Positions 27,983 to 37,864 of a stretch of DNA of 64,000 nucleotides are shown piece by piece. Made by a program: the position numbers and the translations under genes. The notes under the pieces were generated by a model. It did not search any database. It was given only the letters and a program-made list of their open reading frames with translations, and had not been told where the DNA came from. This DNA is from Tritrichomonas foetus (lineage: Eukaryota; Parabasalia; Tritrichomonadida; Tritrichomonadidae), in contig MLAK01000548.1 in the NCBI GenBank assembly GCA_001839685.1, positions 1 to 64,000 of the forward strand, written 5' to 3'. Each line of letters starts with the position of its first letter. Within the stretch, counting starts at the first letter, position 1.

Positions 27983-29747
27983 ATGGATGCTTCACAGCAA
28001 GTGATCGGACCATATTTGCTGATAAAAACATTAGGTGTTGGTACAACGGGTAAAGTTAAGCTTGCTGTGAATCAAGAAACAAAACAAGAAGTTGCCATCA
28101 AAATTATTGCGAAAACGACGTTTCAACAGCGACCAAATCTTCATATAAAAATCCAAAGAGAAATCGCGCTCATGCGTCTTGTCGATCACCCGCATTTATT
28201 GAAGCTTGTTGACGTTTTGGAATCGCCCCGTCATCTTTATATCGTTTTGGAATATGCATCAAGGGGCGAATTGTTTGATTTCCTTGTTGAGCACCGCTGC
28301 CTGAAAGAAGATGTCGCACTCAAGTTTTTCCGCCAGATTATTTATGGATTGGAATATTTGCATTCCCTTGGAATTTGTCATCGCGATCTCAAACCGGAAA
28401 ACATTTTATTGGACGATCAATGCAACATCAAAATCGCTGATTTTGGGTTTGCAAGGTTTGTCAAATCCAGCATTGCTGATACCTCATGCGGATCACCTCA
28501 CTACGCCGCTCCAGAGGTCATCCGAGGTGAATCGTATGATGGAAGAGCTGCTGATGTTTGGAGTTGTGGCGTTATATTATATGCATTACTTGCCGTATGT
28601 AATTTTCATTATTTTTCTTTTGGAAGAGAAGAAAGGGGAAAAAAATTATTTTCCAATTTGATTGAATTCTCTCAAAAATTTGAGTTTCCTTGATCATTTC
28701 CTTTTTTCTTTTTTATTCAATTCAAATATTAGCTCAAATTTTTGTTCAGATTCAAGCAAGTACGCGAATAATTTTTTTTTTCTCCTCTTCCATGAAAAAA
28801 ATAATATTTTCTTTCAACGAATATCTAACATTCAGGGATATCTTCCTTTTGATGACCAATCGATCCGTGCTTTACTTGCTAAGGTTAAACGTGGTGTTTT
28901 CTCAATGCCGCAGTTTCCAGAACCAATCAAAGAAATCATCACTCGAATGCTGACTCTTGATCCATCCAAAAGAATCACTCTCGCACAACTTAAGTCACAT
29001 GAGTGTTTCAGGTGGGGTCTTCCACCCGAATATGTCCTTCCAGCCCCACTTCCGACGCCATCCTTTAATGATCCAATCCCGCCAGACGCAGTTGCCCCCG
29101 AAGTCTTCGATCTGCTTCGGAAAATCGGATATACTGATGCTGAAGAGCTTGCAGTCGATTTCGCAACACCTGGCCACACAATGGCAAAAGTTTTCTACTT
29201 CATGCTGACATCCCAGATCGCAATGGAACAGCTCCAATGGGATTCTAGTGTTGGTGGTGTCCAAGAAATGCCAATAAATGAAGAGCCATATATGATGGAT
29301 GCAGCAAATACTGCCTACACTATCATGGGAAATGATCCATTCCATAGACATAATTATCCAAGCTCCGCAACATCCTACGAATCAGTGAATTCCCTCGCAA
29401 TTAGGGCTGAATGGGCTATGCAGCCACAAGAACACATTGTCTATGAGCAAACACATCTTATTCAATGTCCTGGATTGAATATAACTATGGCAATGTTTGG
29501 AATTCAACTGTTAATGAGGAAATTGGAAATGCAATGGTTCCATCCAGATGATGAAACAATCATTTGCAGGCACAGCCAACAAAATCTGTATGTTGTTATT
29601 CAAGGCCAAGATGCAACTGAACAATCACCAACTGCAATACAGCTACAGTTATGTAGTGGAACACAGGAATCATTTTCAATATTGATACGTGGTTCTCAAG
29701 AAATTTTAAGTGCAATCAGTGCAAACGTAAACAGTGGCGAAGCATAA
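27983..29747 (+). CDS. CAMK-like Ser/Thr kinase, two exons
   Basis: Spliced gene: exon 1 is 27983-28594, exon 2 is 28836-29747, giving 507 residues. The catalytic domain is complete only after splicing: G loop GVGTTGKV (18-25), VAIK Lys40, alpha-C Glu60, HRDLKPEN (133-140), DFGFA (153-157), APE (176-178), and the junction ALLA|GYLPFDD, the exact subdomain IX motif of AMPK/CAMKL kinases. Reading through the intron would replace this with unrelated sequence and stop. After the kinase comes a UBA-like segment ([20 protein letters not shown]) as in AMPK-related kinases, then a C-terminal region of unknown fold. All catalytic residues are present, so it should be active. Its substrate and upstream control are not visible. 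Confidence 0.92.
28595..28835 (+). other. Spliceosomal intron (241 nt)
   Basis: Begins GTATGT and ends TCTAACATTCAG, close to the trichomonad 3' consensus ACTAACACACAG in which the branch point is fused to the 3' splice site. Its phase is 0. Removal restores the kinase motif GYLPFDD. The body is T-rich and has stops in the upstream frame. Confidence 0.92.
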
Positions 29748-30238
29748 TCTTAATATTCTTGATATTATTAATAATATTATTATTCATATTAAACTTATAT
29801 TGTTTGTTTGAATTTAGCATGGATAAGGGTTTCCATGAATTTATGTCAATTTTTTGATGAGTCAATATTTGTAATTATTTTCATGTCTTTTTGTTTTATT
29901 AATATAATAATAATGAAAATTGTTGTAATTCATATTTATATACCAATGAATTGATTGAGATGAACAGAAAAGGGGAAATTAGAAATTCAACAACTTAAAA
30001 AAAGCTTGGCTTGGTGAATGATAACTAAAATATTTATTTATGGAATTATAAAATTGAGAAAAACTTTAATTGATGAATACGACAAGAATGAACTGCCCTT
30101 GCTTTGTGATCTGAGTGAAGTTAAGTGACCATATATTGTCGGTTATCATAAATTTTTTTATCCAAAATTTGAGATATTTTTCACTTTTTGAGAATATAAA
30201 GTGAATTTTAAACGTTCGGAAAAAATTTATTTGTCTAA
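29748..30238. other. Spacer between kinase and TBCA genes
   Basis: 491 nt of AT-rich sequence with ATTATTAATAATATTATTATT near the kinase stop, a natural weak hairpin. No gene, RNA or repeat is recognised. Confidence 0.45.
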
Positions 30239-30547
30239 ATGAATCCACAACAACAAAAGACACTCAGAATCCAAGTTGGTGCCGTCACACGCCTAAAGAA
30301 GGAAGTTGGAATTTACGAGCAAGAACTCCAAGAAGCTCAAGACAAGGTTTCCAGTGCAACATACGAACCAGGAAGCTACGAAATGAAGCACTTGAATGAC
30401 CTCCGTGACGAAGCGGATGCCACCCTCAAGGATGTCGTTCGCCGCTTAGAAGATTTCAAGAAGAAGCTTCGCGCAGCATTAAAAGACGTCGAAACCCAGT
30501 TCCCAGACGATGAACTTGTTATTGAAGCCAAAAGACTTCTTGCTTAA
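30239..30547 (+). CDS. TBCA: Tubulin-binding cofactor A
   Basis: A 102-residue protein, the usual length for TBCA. It is a single three-helix bundle: LRIQVGAVTRLKKEVGIYEQ, then an LNDLRDEADATLKDVVRRLE helix and a final helix DVETQFPDDELVIEAKRLLA. The order 'L-I-KxGxVxRLxKExxxYxKE ... KQxxVLxEs' is characteristic. It captures folding-intermediate beta-tubulin released from the CCT chaperonin on the way to tubulin heterodimers. Codon use is more GC-rich than in neighbours, consistent with strong expression. Confidence 0.9.
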   Translation: MNPQQQKTLRIQVGAVTRLKKEVGIYEQELQEAQDKVSSATYEPGSYEMKHLNDLRDEADATLKDVVRRLEDFKKKLRAALKDVETQFPDDELVIEAKRLLA

Positions 30548-30818
30548 GCTTTAAGAAAGCTAGCAGGAGGTCAAATATCAGCCACAAATAAAGAACTCGT
30601 TGATTTAATCATATTTTCTCACTTTTCTCACTTTTTCTGAAGTTTATATAACATTTGATTTTTCATATCATTAATAACAAATTTGAAGTCTGATACAGTT
30701 TCCCCAATGTCAAAAATATGTTTTGAAGGCAGTCCACTGTATACTATGGTGTAAGCGGGAGTTATTGGTGATATTTTAGAAGAAATTGTAAAGATATTAT
30801 TTCAATGGAATGGAATGC

Positions 30819-30860
30819 ATCAAATAATCGATGTTTGATTTAAACATCGATGGATTTGAT
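30819..30860. repeat. 17-bp stem hairpin
   Basis: ATCAAAT pairs with ATTTGAT on the outside, and ATCGATGTTT pairs with AAACATCGAT inside, around a short AT-rich loop. A two-nucleotide bulge separates the two stems. Function unknown. Confidence 0.7.
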
Positions 30861-31441
30861 ATTCATTGTGATCAAGGATACATTAAATATTTGATGTATT
30901 TATTATACGATATTTCTGAAGAAAGCCAAGAATCGGAAAAAGTTTGCAAATATCATTTATGAAATCCACATGGCCAAAAATATGGTCAAAATGATTCATA
31001 CAACTGGCCAAATTCTCTGGGAAATAACATTCAATTAATATTGGTTTTTTTGTATGGTTATTTCGGTTTAGTTTAAAAAAGCTGTATAATTTTATCAAAA
31101 AGTTTGGGGAAACACGTTTTGCCTCTTCAGAAATAATTGAATGGCGAATGGAGATAAAATTGATTCTATTATATTTTTCTCCATATGGCTTTTTTCAAAT
31201 TCAATGGGAAGAAAATAAAAAACTAGAGCTTTTTGATTACTTATTATTTAGTTATTTCAGAATTATTCTTAGCATTTGAAAGAAGATTCTGAGACACGAT
31301 AACACTAATTCTAAAGCTATTCAATAAGAATTGAAAACAATGTCATACTCAATTTCATTTCCACGTCAGGAAATTGAGAATGTCAGTCCCAGTTTTTGAT
31401 AAATGTCATTTCAAAGGATTAAATTTTTTCTGAGAATAATT

Positions 31442-31452
31442 TCATTTCACTT
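31442..31452 (+). promoter_or_regulatory. Tandem Inr-like motifs of Myb gene
   Basis: TCATTT directly overlapped by TCACTT, both fitting TCAYW, 24-34 nt upstream of the ATG at 31476. Confidence 0.4.
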
Positions 31453-31475
31453 TTTTTTTAAATTGATCAGTTTGC

Positions 31476-32120
31476 ATGCAAGCCGCACAGATGGAAATTT
31501 CTTTCCAACAAAAAATGAAAGGACACCAAAAGTCGAAGTTTTCTCAAGAAGAAGATCAAAAATTAGCCAGTTTGGTAAATCAATTTGGTGAAAATTCTTG
31601 GAACGTTATTGCCAGCTTCATGGATGGAAGAAATATAAGACAATGCAGAGAAAGGTGGAGACATCACCTATCCCCAAGTGTTTCAAACGCACCATGGTCA
31701 ACATTAGAAGATTATATCTTAGATCAAAAATATGCGGAATACGGCCCACAATGGAAGAGAATTGCTGAGTTCTTTCCAAATAGAACATATATAAACATAA
31801 AAAATCGGTTTTTGTTGAAGCAAAGACATATCGAAAGAATTTCATCTCAAATGGCCGAAATTTCGAGTGAGTTTCTCGCCTTAAAATATGTCGAAACAAA
31901 AGCCCTCAATAATAGAATGAAAAGCAATAAAATTAATATCAATAACGAATATCAAAAAATACCCGTCAAAAAATCGATATCAATTCCAGAATCTCCAAAA
32001 GAAATTGTTGAAAAAGAATGTGAACAACTAATTGATCCAGCTGAATACATATTTAATGAAGGAGATATGACTTTATATGATTTTGAAGATGACTATTATA
32101 GACTTATCTATGGTGAATAG
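31476..32120 (+). CDS. R2R3-type Myb DNA-binding protein
   Basis: A 214-residue protein with two Myb repeats at about residues 20-120: FSQEEDQKLASLVNQFGENS-WNVIASFMDGRNIRQCRERW, then PWSTLEDYILDQKYAEYGPQ-WKRIAEFFPNRTYINIKNRF. The conserved tryptophans are present except that the first position of repeat 1 is Phe. Recognition helices carry RNIRQCRERW and TYINIKNRF, the pattern of trichomonad Myb proteins that bind promoter motifs such as that of ap65-1. The C-terminal 90 residues are Lys/Ile/Glu-rich with an acidic end and could be an activation region; this is inferred. Confidence 0.9.
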   Translation: MQAAQMEISFQQKMKGHQKSKFSQEEDQKLASLVNQFGENSWNVIASFMDGRNIRQCRERWRHHLSPSVSNAPWSTLEDYILDQKYAEYGPQWKRIAEFFPNRTYINIKNRFLLKQRHIERISSQMAEISSEFLALKYVETKALNNRMKSNKININNEYQKIPVKKSISIPESPKEIVEKECEQLIDPAEYIFNEGDMTLYDFEDDYYRLIYGE

Positions 32121-32975
32121 ATGAAATAAAATATAGAGTTGTAGATTAGCATGTATACACTAGATAGAATATTATCGGATTGTTGTATTTTAGAATTATA
32201 ATAAATCGTTCTATTTCCAAATTTTCGCATCGGATTCTTTCTTTTTATGTCTATTCATATGGGCATAATAATTATGCCGGAATTCTCCAAGAAATATCAC
32301 TTGTGAAAAAAAAGATCAATCAGAAATATAAGCAAGAAATAAAAGGAAGAATGCGACAAAAACACAGATTTAAGCATGCAGCACAGTTTCCTTACTGAAA
32401 CTCTTCCACACATCGGACAAATTTACAACAAACTGTTCTGGAACATTCTGAATAATGTCATTGTCGAAATCAAGTGTTTATCCTCTTTCACCTTGATCCG
32501 GTGACTTATCGTACGGCATTTCTAACACTCCAGCTGTGAAAGATTCTTTTCAAACAATCATCGTTTCACTTTGTTTGAAAAGTGATAAAACCAAGTTATT
32601 TTTTGAATGATGCCATCAAGTGTTTGGCTTGCCTGGTATAGCTGTAGGCGGTAGTGATCAATCCTCATTGATCAATTCAATCATTCTGGTCACTGTTATG
32701 TGAATCTGATGAATCAACATCATTGAGAATCTCTTTAACGAACAATACGACTTACATTATCGCAAATTTATAGTTGTATTTTTATGTAGAACTATCAATA
32801 TATAGTGGCAGGGGAGAGATTTTTGTTGGATTTCATTTTATAAAGAAATTTTTGAGCATTTCATTAAATGATTCAGTTGAATTGCATCTTGCACTGGGGC
32901 TTAATCGGTTAATAAATATATTATTAACTAAAATCATTCTTATTTGAGAGATCATTGGCTATTTATCAATTGAAA
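32121..32975. other. Spacer with hairpin cluster
   Basis: 855 nt between the Myb and MED14-like genes. Between 32485 and 32674 there are three perfect hairpins in a region of higher GC than its flanks (see the ncRNA candidate). A TCATTG initiator-like motif is at 32952-32957, 18 nt before the MED14-like ATG. Confidence 0.45.
32485..32674. ncRNA. Candidate structured RNA (hairpin cluster)
   Basis: Three perfect stems in 190 nt: CTTTCAC (32485-32491) with GTGAAAG (32536-32542); TTTTCAAACAA (32547-32557) with TTGTTTGAAAA (32571-32581); TGATCAAT (32655-32662) with ATTGATCA (32667-32674). The segment is less AT-rich than its flanks and has no open frame. I recognise no known RNA family in it, and the strand is undetermined. 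It could also be a decayed mobile element. Confidence 0.25.
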
Positions 32976-35876
32976 ATGAACATCATTAAATATGATGAGC
33001 AAATGATTCCTCATTCTGATGTTCGACTTTCCTTGATCATCCATTCAATACTTGTTAAAGCCGAAAAAGAATTCAAAAAAATGTTAGCTGCTCCAAAATA
33101 TCATCAAAAACGACAATTCTCTACTACGATAATGTTGACAAAAGTTTTGCTCGCTCGATTTCTAATTTTGTATCGCTGGGTTAAATTGAATCCAATCACT
33201 TCGCCAAAAAAACGAAATCTTCACGAATTCGATTTTTCAAAAATAATATCCGAAGTTATGCCACAAAACCGACTGTCACTCTATTCAAAATCTATTCGTA
33301 TTCAGCCAATTTCTCTTCCAAAAAGTCAGAAAGTATTCAATGCCTATTATTATTTCCATAAATTATGTCCGCATCAAAAAATTGGGCATATAACCAAAAC
33401 GATTTTATCACGGAATTCAATTATTATTATATCACTTCCTTATTATATTCTAATATTGAAAGTTCGAAAGCGGTTGCTGAAAATTTCCAAATTGAGATTT
33501 GTTTGGGATCGAAAGACGCCTTCACCATTAAATGAAATTACATATGCGATTAAGTTAATTGAACCTATTATTGCGGATCGACCAAACGAGTTAGAAAGGA
33601 TTGATACAATTCTATCATCATTTTATTTGACTTATTTTTTCACGCATATTTATAAAGAAATTTCAAAAGTTATCAATACATTTAAATGCCAAATTAGTGT
33701 TGAGCCAAATCATTCCTTTTTAATCAGGTTTCCAAACACCTACTATCCATTTAATGAATTTGTGATGGAAATTCACCATAATCGAATTGAAGTTCATTCA
33801 AAAACACCATTATATATTTGTCCAGGCGATACTAGTGAAGTATATGAAAGGTTGAAGAAACTAGAAAGTCAAAAATTCGTGATGGCACAAATTTATAACA
33901 ATTTTATTGATCCTAAAGAAAAATTCAACGCCAGTGCTTTACTTTCTGAACTGCGTGATATGGTTTTCTATACAAGTGTGAGGAAATTTTGGGAATTCTT
34001 AAGAGGCACTTTAAGATCTATTATATTTTCAAATAACCAACTTGTTTTGAAATGTGAAACCAAATCAATTTTAGGTGTGAAAGTTTACTTTTATAATGCG
34101 GAACTTTTATTGTTAACTATTCAATTTGATAAAAGCACAGGACTTCCAATTTTCATTCCTATATCTGATTATTATCATTTAGCATCCAAACGAAGTTATC
34201 CTGATATTAGATTAATCATGGTTTCCATTTTCCAACATTATTTTGAATATATCGAAATGACAACACTTTTCAAAAATCATTTTATGACATTAAATCGACC
34301 ATTTTCTTTACGTGAAATGAATTGTATTCGTTTTAATTTTTCTTTTTCGGACTCTTACCATTTAGATAAAACTTGTAGTATTAATTATCCTTCTTTTAGC
34401 CTTGTTTCAAAAGATGACCCTGTGAATTTAAATCCACGCACAATGATTTTGAAATTAATGTGTAATAAAAAAGCAGAAACACTTGATGATACTGTGAATT
34501 ACATTACACAAACAAGTAAAGTTTACGTAATTTTAGCTGAACTTGAATTTAAACTTAAAGAAGAAGGAATCTACAGTTATCGAGATGTAAATGTTTTATG
34601 GATGCCTTCAATGAATTGCAAATTTAAAATTACTTATTTCGAGTTTTGGTCTTTGACAATTGAAAAAATATACTACCCATTTAATTCCAAAGGAAGAATT
34701 ATTATTCTTGGAAATAAAATTTCTTTACGTTTTGCGGATTCAATTATTAGATTGATTAAAAATATATATACTGTTGAATCATTAATGTTCCAGTCGAAAA
34801 AAATCACAATTTATTCGCATGATTTTGAAAATTATATAAAGCCATATAAATATCATTACTTTATGAGTTTGAGACCATTTTCTGAAGATTACGAAATAAA
34901 TGAAAGACATTATTATAAACCATGTTTCTTTAAACTTCCTGATGTTGAAAGTAGACTTATGAAATTTTATCCTATTTCCAATTATGCAATGAAAGCTGGA
35001 GTTTATGATGAATTTGCAGGTTATGTTAAATGTTCGCTGATATTTCATATAAAAGTTTGTGAAATTTTCCATCCACCTAAATGGAAAGTTGTTCCAATTC
35101 ACTCGAAAAGTGCCTTTACTGTGCTATTTGAAAATTATTTAACAATGACGTTTACTAAACTACTAGATGACGCACATTTTATTATTAGTGTATCCTCTTT
35201 TGGGAATAGTTGTCTTTTACTCGCACCTCTTAGTCGGATTTTTCAACTTCCGACAACAAAACGGGCTTTGATTTCGATAAAAGCAAGTATTAATGAAATC
35301 GACTCTATTCAAAATGAAATAGAAACATATGCTGAGCTTTTTCATCATTATCAAACTATGAAAATTGAGCATTTGCATTATCATGAAGGGAAAGTTTTTG
35401 GGAAAGGAACAAGATTCTATTTGGTTCATACTGCACTCGATGATCAAGGAATTGTTGTTTCATCCGCCTCATTTCCATCACTTGTAAAAATGACAACAAC
35501 AATTCGGAACTTAAATATACCTTTTCGAAGTAAAGTTAAAATTTATTCTTATATTTGTTCATTGATGCTTGCAGATGAAACAACAATTATAAAACTACTG
35601 AATCATGTTAAAAGCTTAACTGCGCAAAATCGTGCAGAAAAACTTGATTGGGAAGAAATGGCAAAAGATATGTATAATGATATGCAAAATCATAAATTAC
35701 AGTTCTCTGTTGTAGAAAATGGTGTTAAATGTTGGATTAGGTTCCAGGATCCTGTTAATCACACAATATTAGTTGAGCTTAATGATAAAAAGAAAAGCCT
35801 TCCGGCGAAAGATTTTGATGATATTTTGATTCATGCGAATCCAGATAAACCTTTGTATGAACAGTTGTTTGAATAA
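32976..35876 (+). CDS. MED14: Mediator subunit MED14-like protein
   Basis: A 966-residue protein. The N terminus resembles MED14: DVRLSLIIHSILVKAEKEFK followed by STTIMLTKVLLARFLILYRW and VKLNP, comparable to the family's LPLSxLIxRxxxxxYxxLxxL ... RxxFxRLLALVKW. Next comes an alternating helix-strand region in which FVWDRKTPSPLNEITYAIKL is followed by hydrophobic strands, as expected of the MED14 repeat modules. There is no signal peptide or membrane helix. MED14 is the backbone linking Mediator head, middle and tail. The first seven codons of the open frame start at TTG; the first ATG at 32976 has a TCATTG element 18 nt upstream. The call rests mainly on the N-terminal 70 residues, so it is moderate. 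Confidence 0.6.
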   Translation: MNIIKYDEQMIPHSDVRLSLIIHSILVKAEKEFKKMLAAPKYHQKRQFSTTIMLTKVLLARFLILYRWVKLNPITSPKKRNLHEFDFSKIISEVMPQNRLSLYSKSIRIQPISLPKSQKVFNAYYYFHKLCPHQKIGHITKTILSRNSIIIISLPYYILILKVRKRLLKISKLRFVWDRKTPSPLNEITYAIKLIEPIIADRPNELERIDTILSSFYLTYFFTHIYKEISKVINTFKCQISVEPNHSFLIRFPNTYYPFNEFVMEIHHNRIEVHSKTPLYICPGDTSEVYERLKKLESQKFVMAQIYNNFIDPKEKFNASALLSELRDMVFYTSVRKFWEFLRGTLRSIIFSNNQLVLKCETKSILGVKVYFYNAELLLLTIQFDKSTGLPIFIPISDYYHLASKRSYPDIRLIMVSIFQHYFEYIEMTTLFKNHFMTLNRPFSLREMNCIRFNFSFSDSYHLDKTCSINYPSFSLVSKDDPVNLNPRTMILKLMCNKKAETLDDTVNYITQTSKVYVILAELEFKLKEEGIYSYRDVNVLWMPSMNCKFKITYFEFWSLTIEKIYYPFNSKGRIIILGNKISLRFADSIIRLIKNIYTVESLMFQSKKITIYSHDFENYIKPYKYHYFMSLRPFSEDYEINERHYYKPCFFKLPDVESRLMKFYPISNYAMKAGVYDEFAGYVKCSLIFHIKVCEIFHPPKWKVVPIHSKSAFTVLFENYLTMTFTKLLDDAHFIISVSSFGNSCLLLAPLSRIFQLPTTKRALISIKASINEIDSIQNEIETYAELFHHYQTMKIEHLHYHEGKVFGKGTRFYLVHTALDDQGIVVSSASFPSLVKMTTTIRNLNIPFRSKVKIYSYICSLMLADETTIIKLLNHVKSLTAQNRAEKLDWEEMAKDMYNDMQNHKLQFSVVENGVKCWIRFQDPVNHTILVELNDKKKSLPAKDFDDILIHANPDKPLYEQLFE

Positions 35877-36060
35877 TTTTTGCATTATTTTGTTAGTTAA
35901 ATATTTTATTGAGTTAATTCTATCTTTTATTTTTTCTAGGATTTATTTTAATCAAAAGAAAGGAATAATCAAAAGAAAGGAATTAGAATATAAATTGAAT
36001 TTGTTTATCGACTTTTTATTACAGAAAAAACATCAGTAAAATTCACATAATATATATATA

Positions 36061-37536
36061 CTATGATTCTTTATCATCCACAAATACTTTATCCAATACT
36101 AATTGTGCTGCATTCCTAATTTGTTCGTTTTCGTTTTCAACAGCTAAATGGTAAATTATATCATAACATTCTTGATTCAAAATTTGTTGAATGATTGGAT
36201 TTTCTTTCATATCTCCTTTTTCTTCAGCCTTATTTAATAATTCTACAACATCGTCATAAGATCCAATCAATAGAAGCCCATCAGTTTGTCCAAATAATTC
36301 AATCAAAATTGGGGCAATATTATGTGATTTAATATAAGTAGGAATAAATTTAGAATGTTTGACTAAACAAGAACGCCAAAAAAACTGCATAGCAGCAATT
36401 TTTAGGTTAAATGATCCATTTAATAATAAATCATATATTTTATCAACTAAATTAAGCTGCCCATTAAATACTGGAATTTGCATTTTCAAATCCTTCCCAA
36501 TTAAAATTGCACATGAATAAATAAAAAAGTATTGAATTTTCCTTATTTTATTTTCTATTTCACTTTTGTTTCCATTTTCATTTTCATTATTTGATGAATA
36601 TTCGCAATTAAATCGATAATCAATGTAATAATAGAAATTTCGAGTAGCTACAAGATTAGGATGATAAATACAAGAAACATAAATAATAAGACATATATTC
36701 AGATTTAAATCGATATCACTTTGTGTCCATAAATTTACAATAAAATCAAAAGCACCTGAAATAAACATTTTTTCAATACATTTGGATGTAATTATAGGAT
36801 TTGTTCTCAAAATGCATTGAACAAGGCATTCACAAAATAATTTATAACAAGGATCAGGAATAAAATCCTCTGAAACTAGTTTAATTAAATAAGTACAAAA
36901 ATCATCAAGTATTGTTTGAAAATTATCATATTCAGGAAAACTCAAAATTGCAGATTTTATCAATGAAAGATTAAAAGTCAATTGTGTATTTTTGTTTTCA
37001 TTAATAGGTTCATGCATCACTGATAAATTTCTATAAACATCTGTTTCTTTAAGTACATAGGGCGCATAACGAGAAAATTTCAAAATTACTGTTAATAAGT
37101 GTGTAATATTATATGTCATAGAATTAGATTTGAAATAAGAATGAATACAATTATAATCTAAACTTTGTAGAACAATTTTTGTTAAATCGACACTGTCTTG
37201 TGCAAAATATGAGATTAGTTCTAATGCACATGATGACAATTCCACATTTTGAACAAGACGAGCATCTTGTAAAATTTTGACTTTAAATTTATTTTCAATA
37301 TCATTGATGTACCCTAAATGGTTGATTATAAATCGGTAAATTTCAAGAACCGATGGATTATTCTGAATAAGTAATTGTTCAAAAGCTTCATTTAATTTTG
37401 ATAAAGCAAAATTATTATTATTTTCAATTTCACTTTTTTCAGGATTTTTTTGATTTTTTGGTTTTTTCTCTTCTTCAAGGAATTGAAGCTTAATTTGATT
37501 TGGTATTACTTTTTGTGTAAAAATGTTTTCTATCAT
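36061..37536 (-). CDS. Helical ARM-like repeat protein, unknown
   Basis: I do not recognise the family of this 491-residue protein. It is almost entirely helical, with repeated pairs of amphipathic helices such as NVELSSCALELISYFAQDSV, YKLFCECLVQCILRTNPIIT and SFNLKIAAMQFFWRSCLVKH, ending in NENEQIRNAAQLVLDKVF, which reads like a final armadillo/HEAT repeat. A short Asn/Glu linker (SSNNENENGNKSEIENK) splits the array. Trichomonads have many such ARM-like proteins of unknown role. Its gene converges on the MED14-like gene with 184 nt between. The ATG at 37536 is the first in frame; the longer frame starts at GTG. Confidence 0.65.
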   Translation of the reverse strand: MIENIFTQKVIPNQIKLQFLEEEKKPKNQKNPEKSEIENNNNFALSKLNEAFEQLLIQNNPSVLEIYRFIINHLGYINDIENKFKVKILQDARLVQNVELSSCALELISYFAQDSVDLTKIVLQSLDYNCIHSYFKSNSMTYNITHLLTVILKFSRYAPYVLKETDVYRNLSVMHEPINENKNTQLTFNLSLIKSAILSFPEYDNFQTILDDFCTYLIKLVSEDFIPDPCYKLFCECLVQCILRTNPIITSKCIEKMFISGAFDFIVNLWTQSDIDLNLNICLIIYVSCIYHPNLVATRNFYYYIDYRFNCEYSSNNENENGNKSEIENKIRKIQYFFIYSCAILIGKDLKMQIPVFNGQLNLVDKIYDLLLNGSFNLKIAAMQFFWRSCLVKHSKFIPTYIKSHNIAPILIELFGQTDGLLLIGSYDDVVELLNKAEEKGDMKENPIIQQILNQECYDIIYHLAVENENEQIRNAAQLVLDKVFVDDKES

Positions 37537-37864
37537 CCACAACTGATCATAAATCACAGATCACAATGGTCAAATAACCGCTCGATGTATCAATTATTTA
37601 ACCTTTCGTTCTTTTCTGAGAAGAAGACTAATGAAAAGTTTTCCAAATAATGTTGTTAATTCTATCCATGAAGTTGATATCTACTTATCTTAAAACAGAA
37701 AGAAAGCGAAGATAATAAATAAAGTGATGAAAATAAATAAAGTGAAGAAAATAGCATTCAAGAAAAAAAGTTATTAAATCCTGACAGCATCAAAAGATGC
37801 ACAAAAATAAATGAACAATGTCCCTTTTAATAAACATATTAATAAACAAAAGTGATTGAAACTT
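37537..37864. other. Spacer, AT-rich
   Basis: 328 nt between two minus-strand genes. It contains AAATAAAGTGAxGAAAATA repeated in tandem near 37717-37752. No gene or known element. Confidence 0.45.

Larger units (their letters stand above)
30548..31475. other. Spacer with inverted repeats
   Basis: 928 nt between TBCA and the Myb gene. It holds a strong hairpin at 30819-30860 and a pair of 10-nt inverted repeats, GTTTCCCCAA at 30698 and TTGGGGAAAC at 31104, that could be the ends of an old roughly 415-bp element. Two TCAYT-type motifs lie just before the Myb ATG. No convincing open frame. Confidence 0.45.

Noticed and set aside
32180..32398. 72-residue plus-strand open frame
   Set aside because: Composition is that of random AT-rich sequence; no domain or upstream signal.
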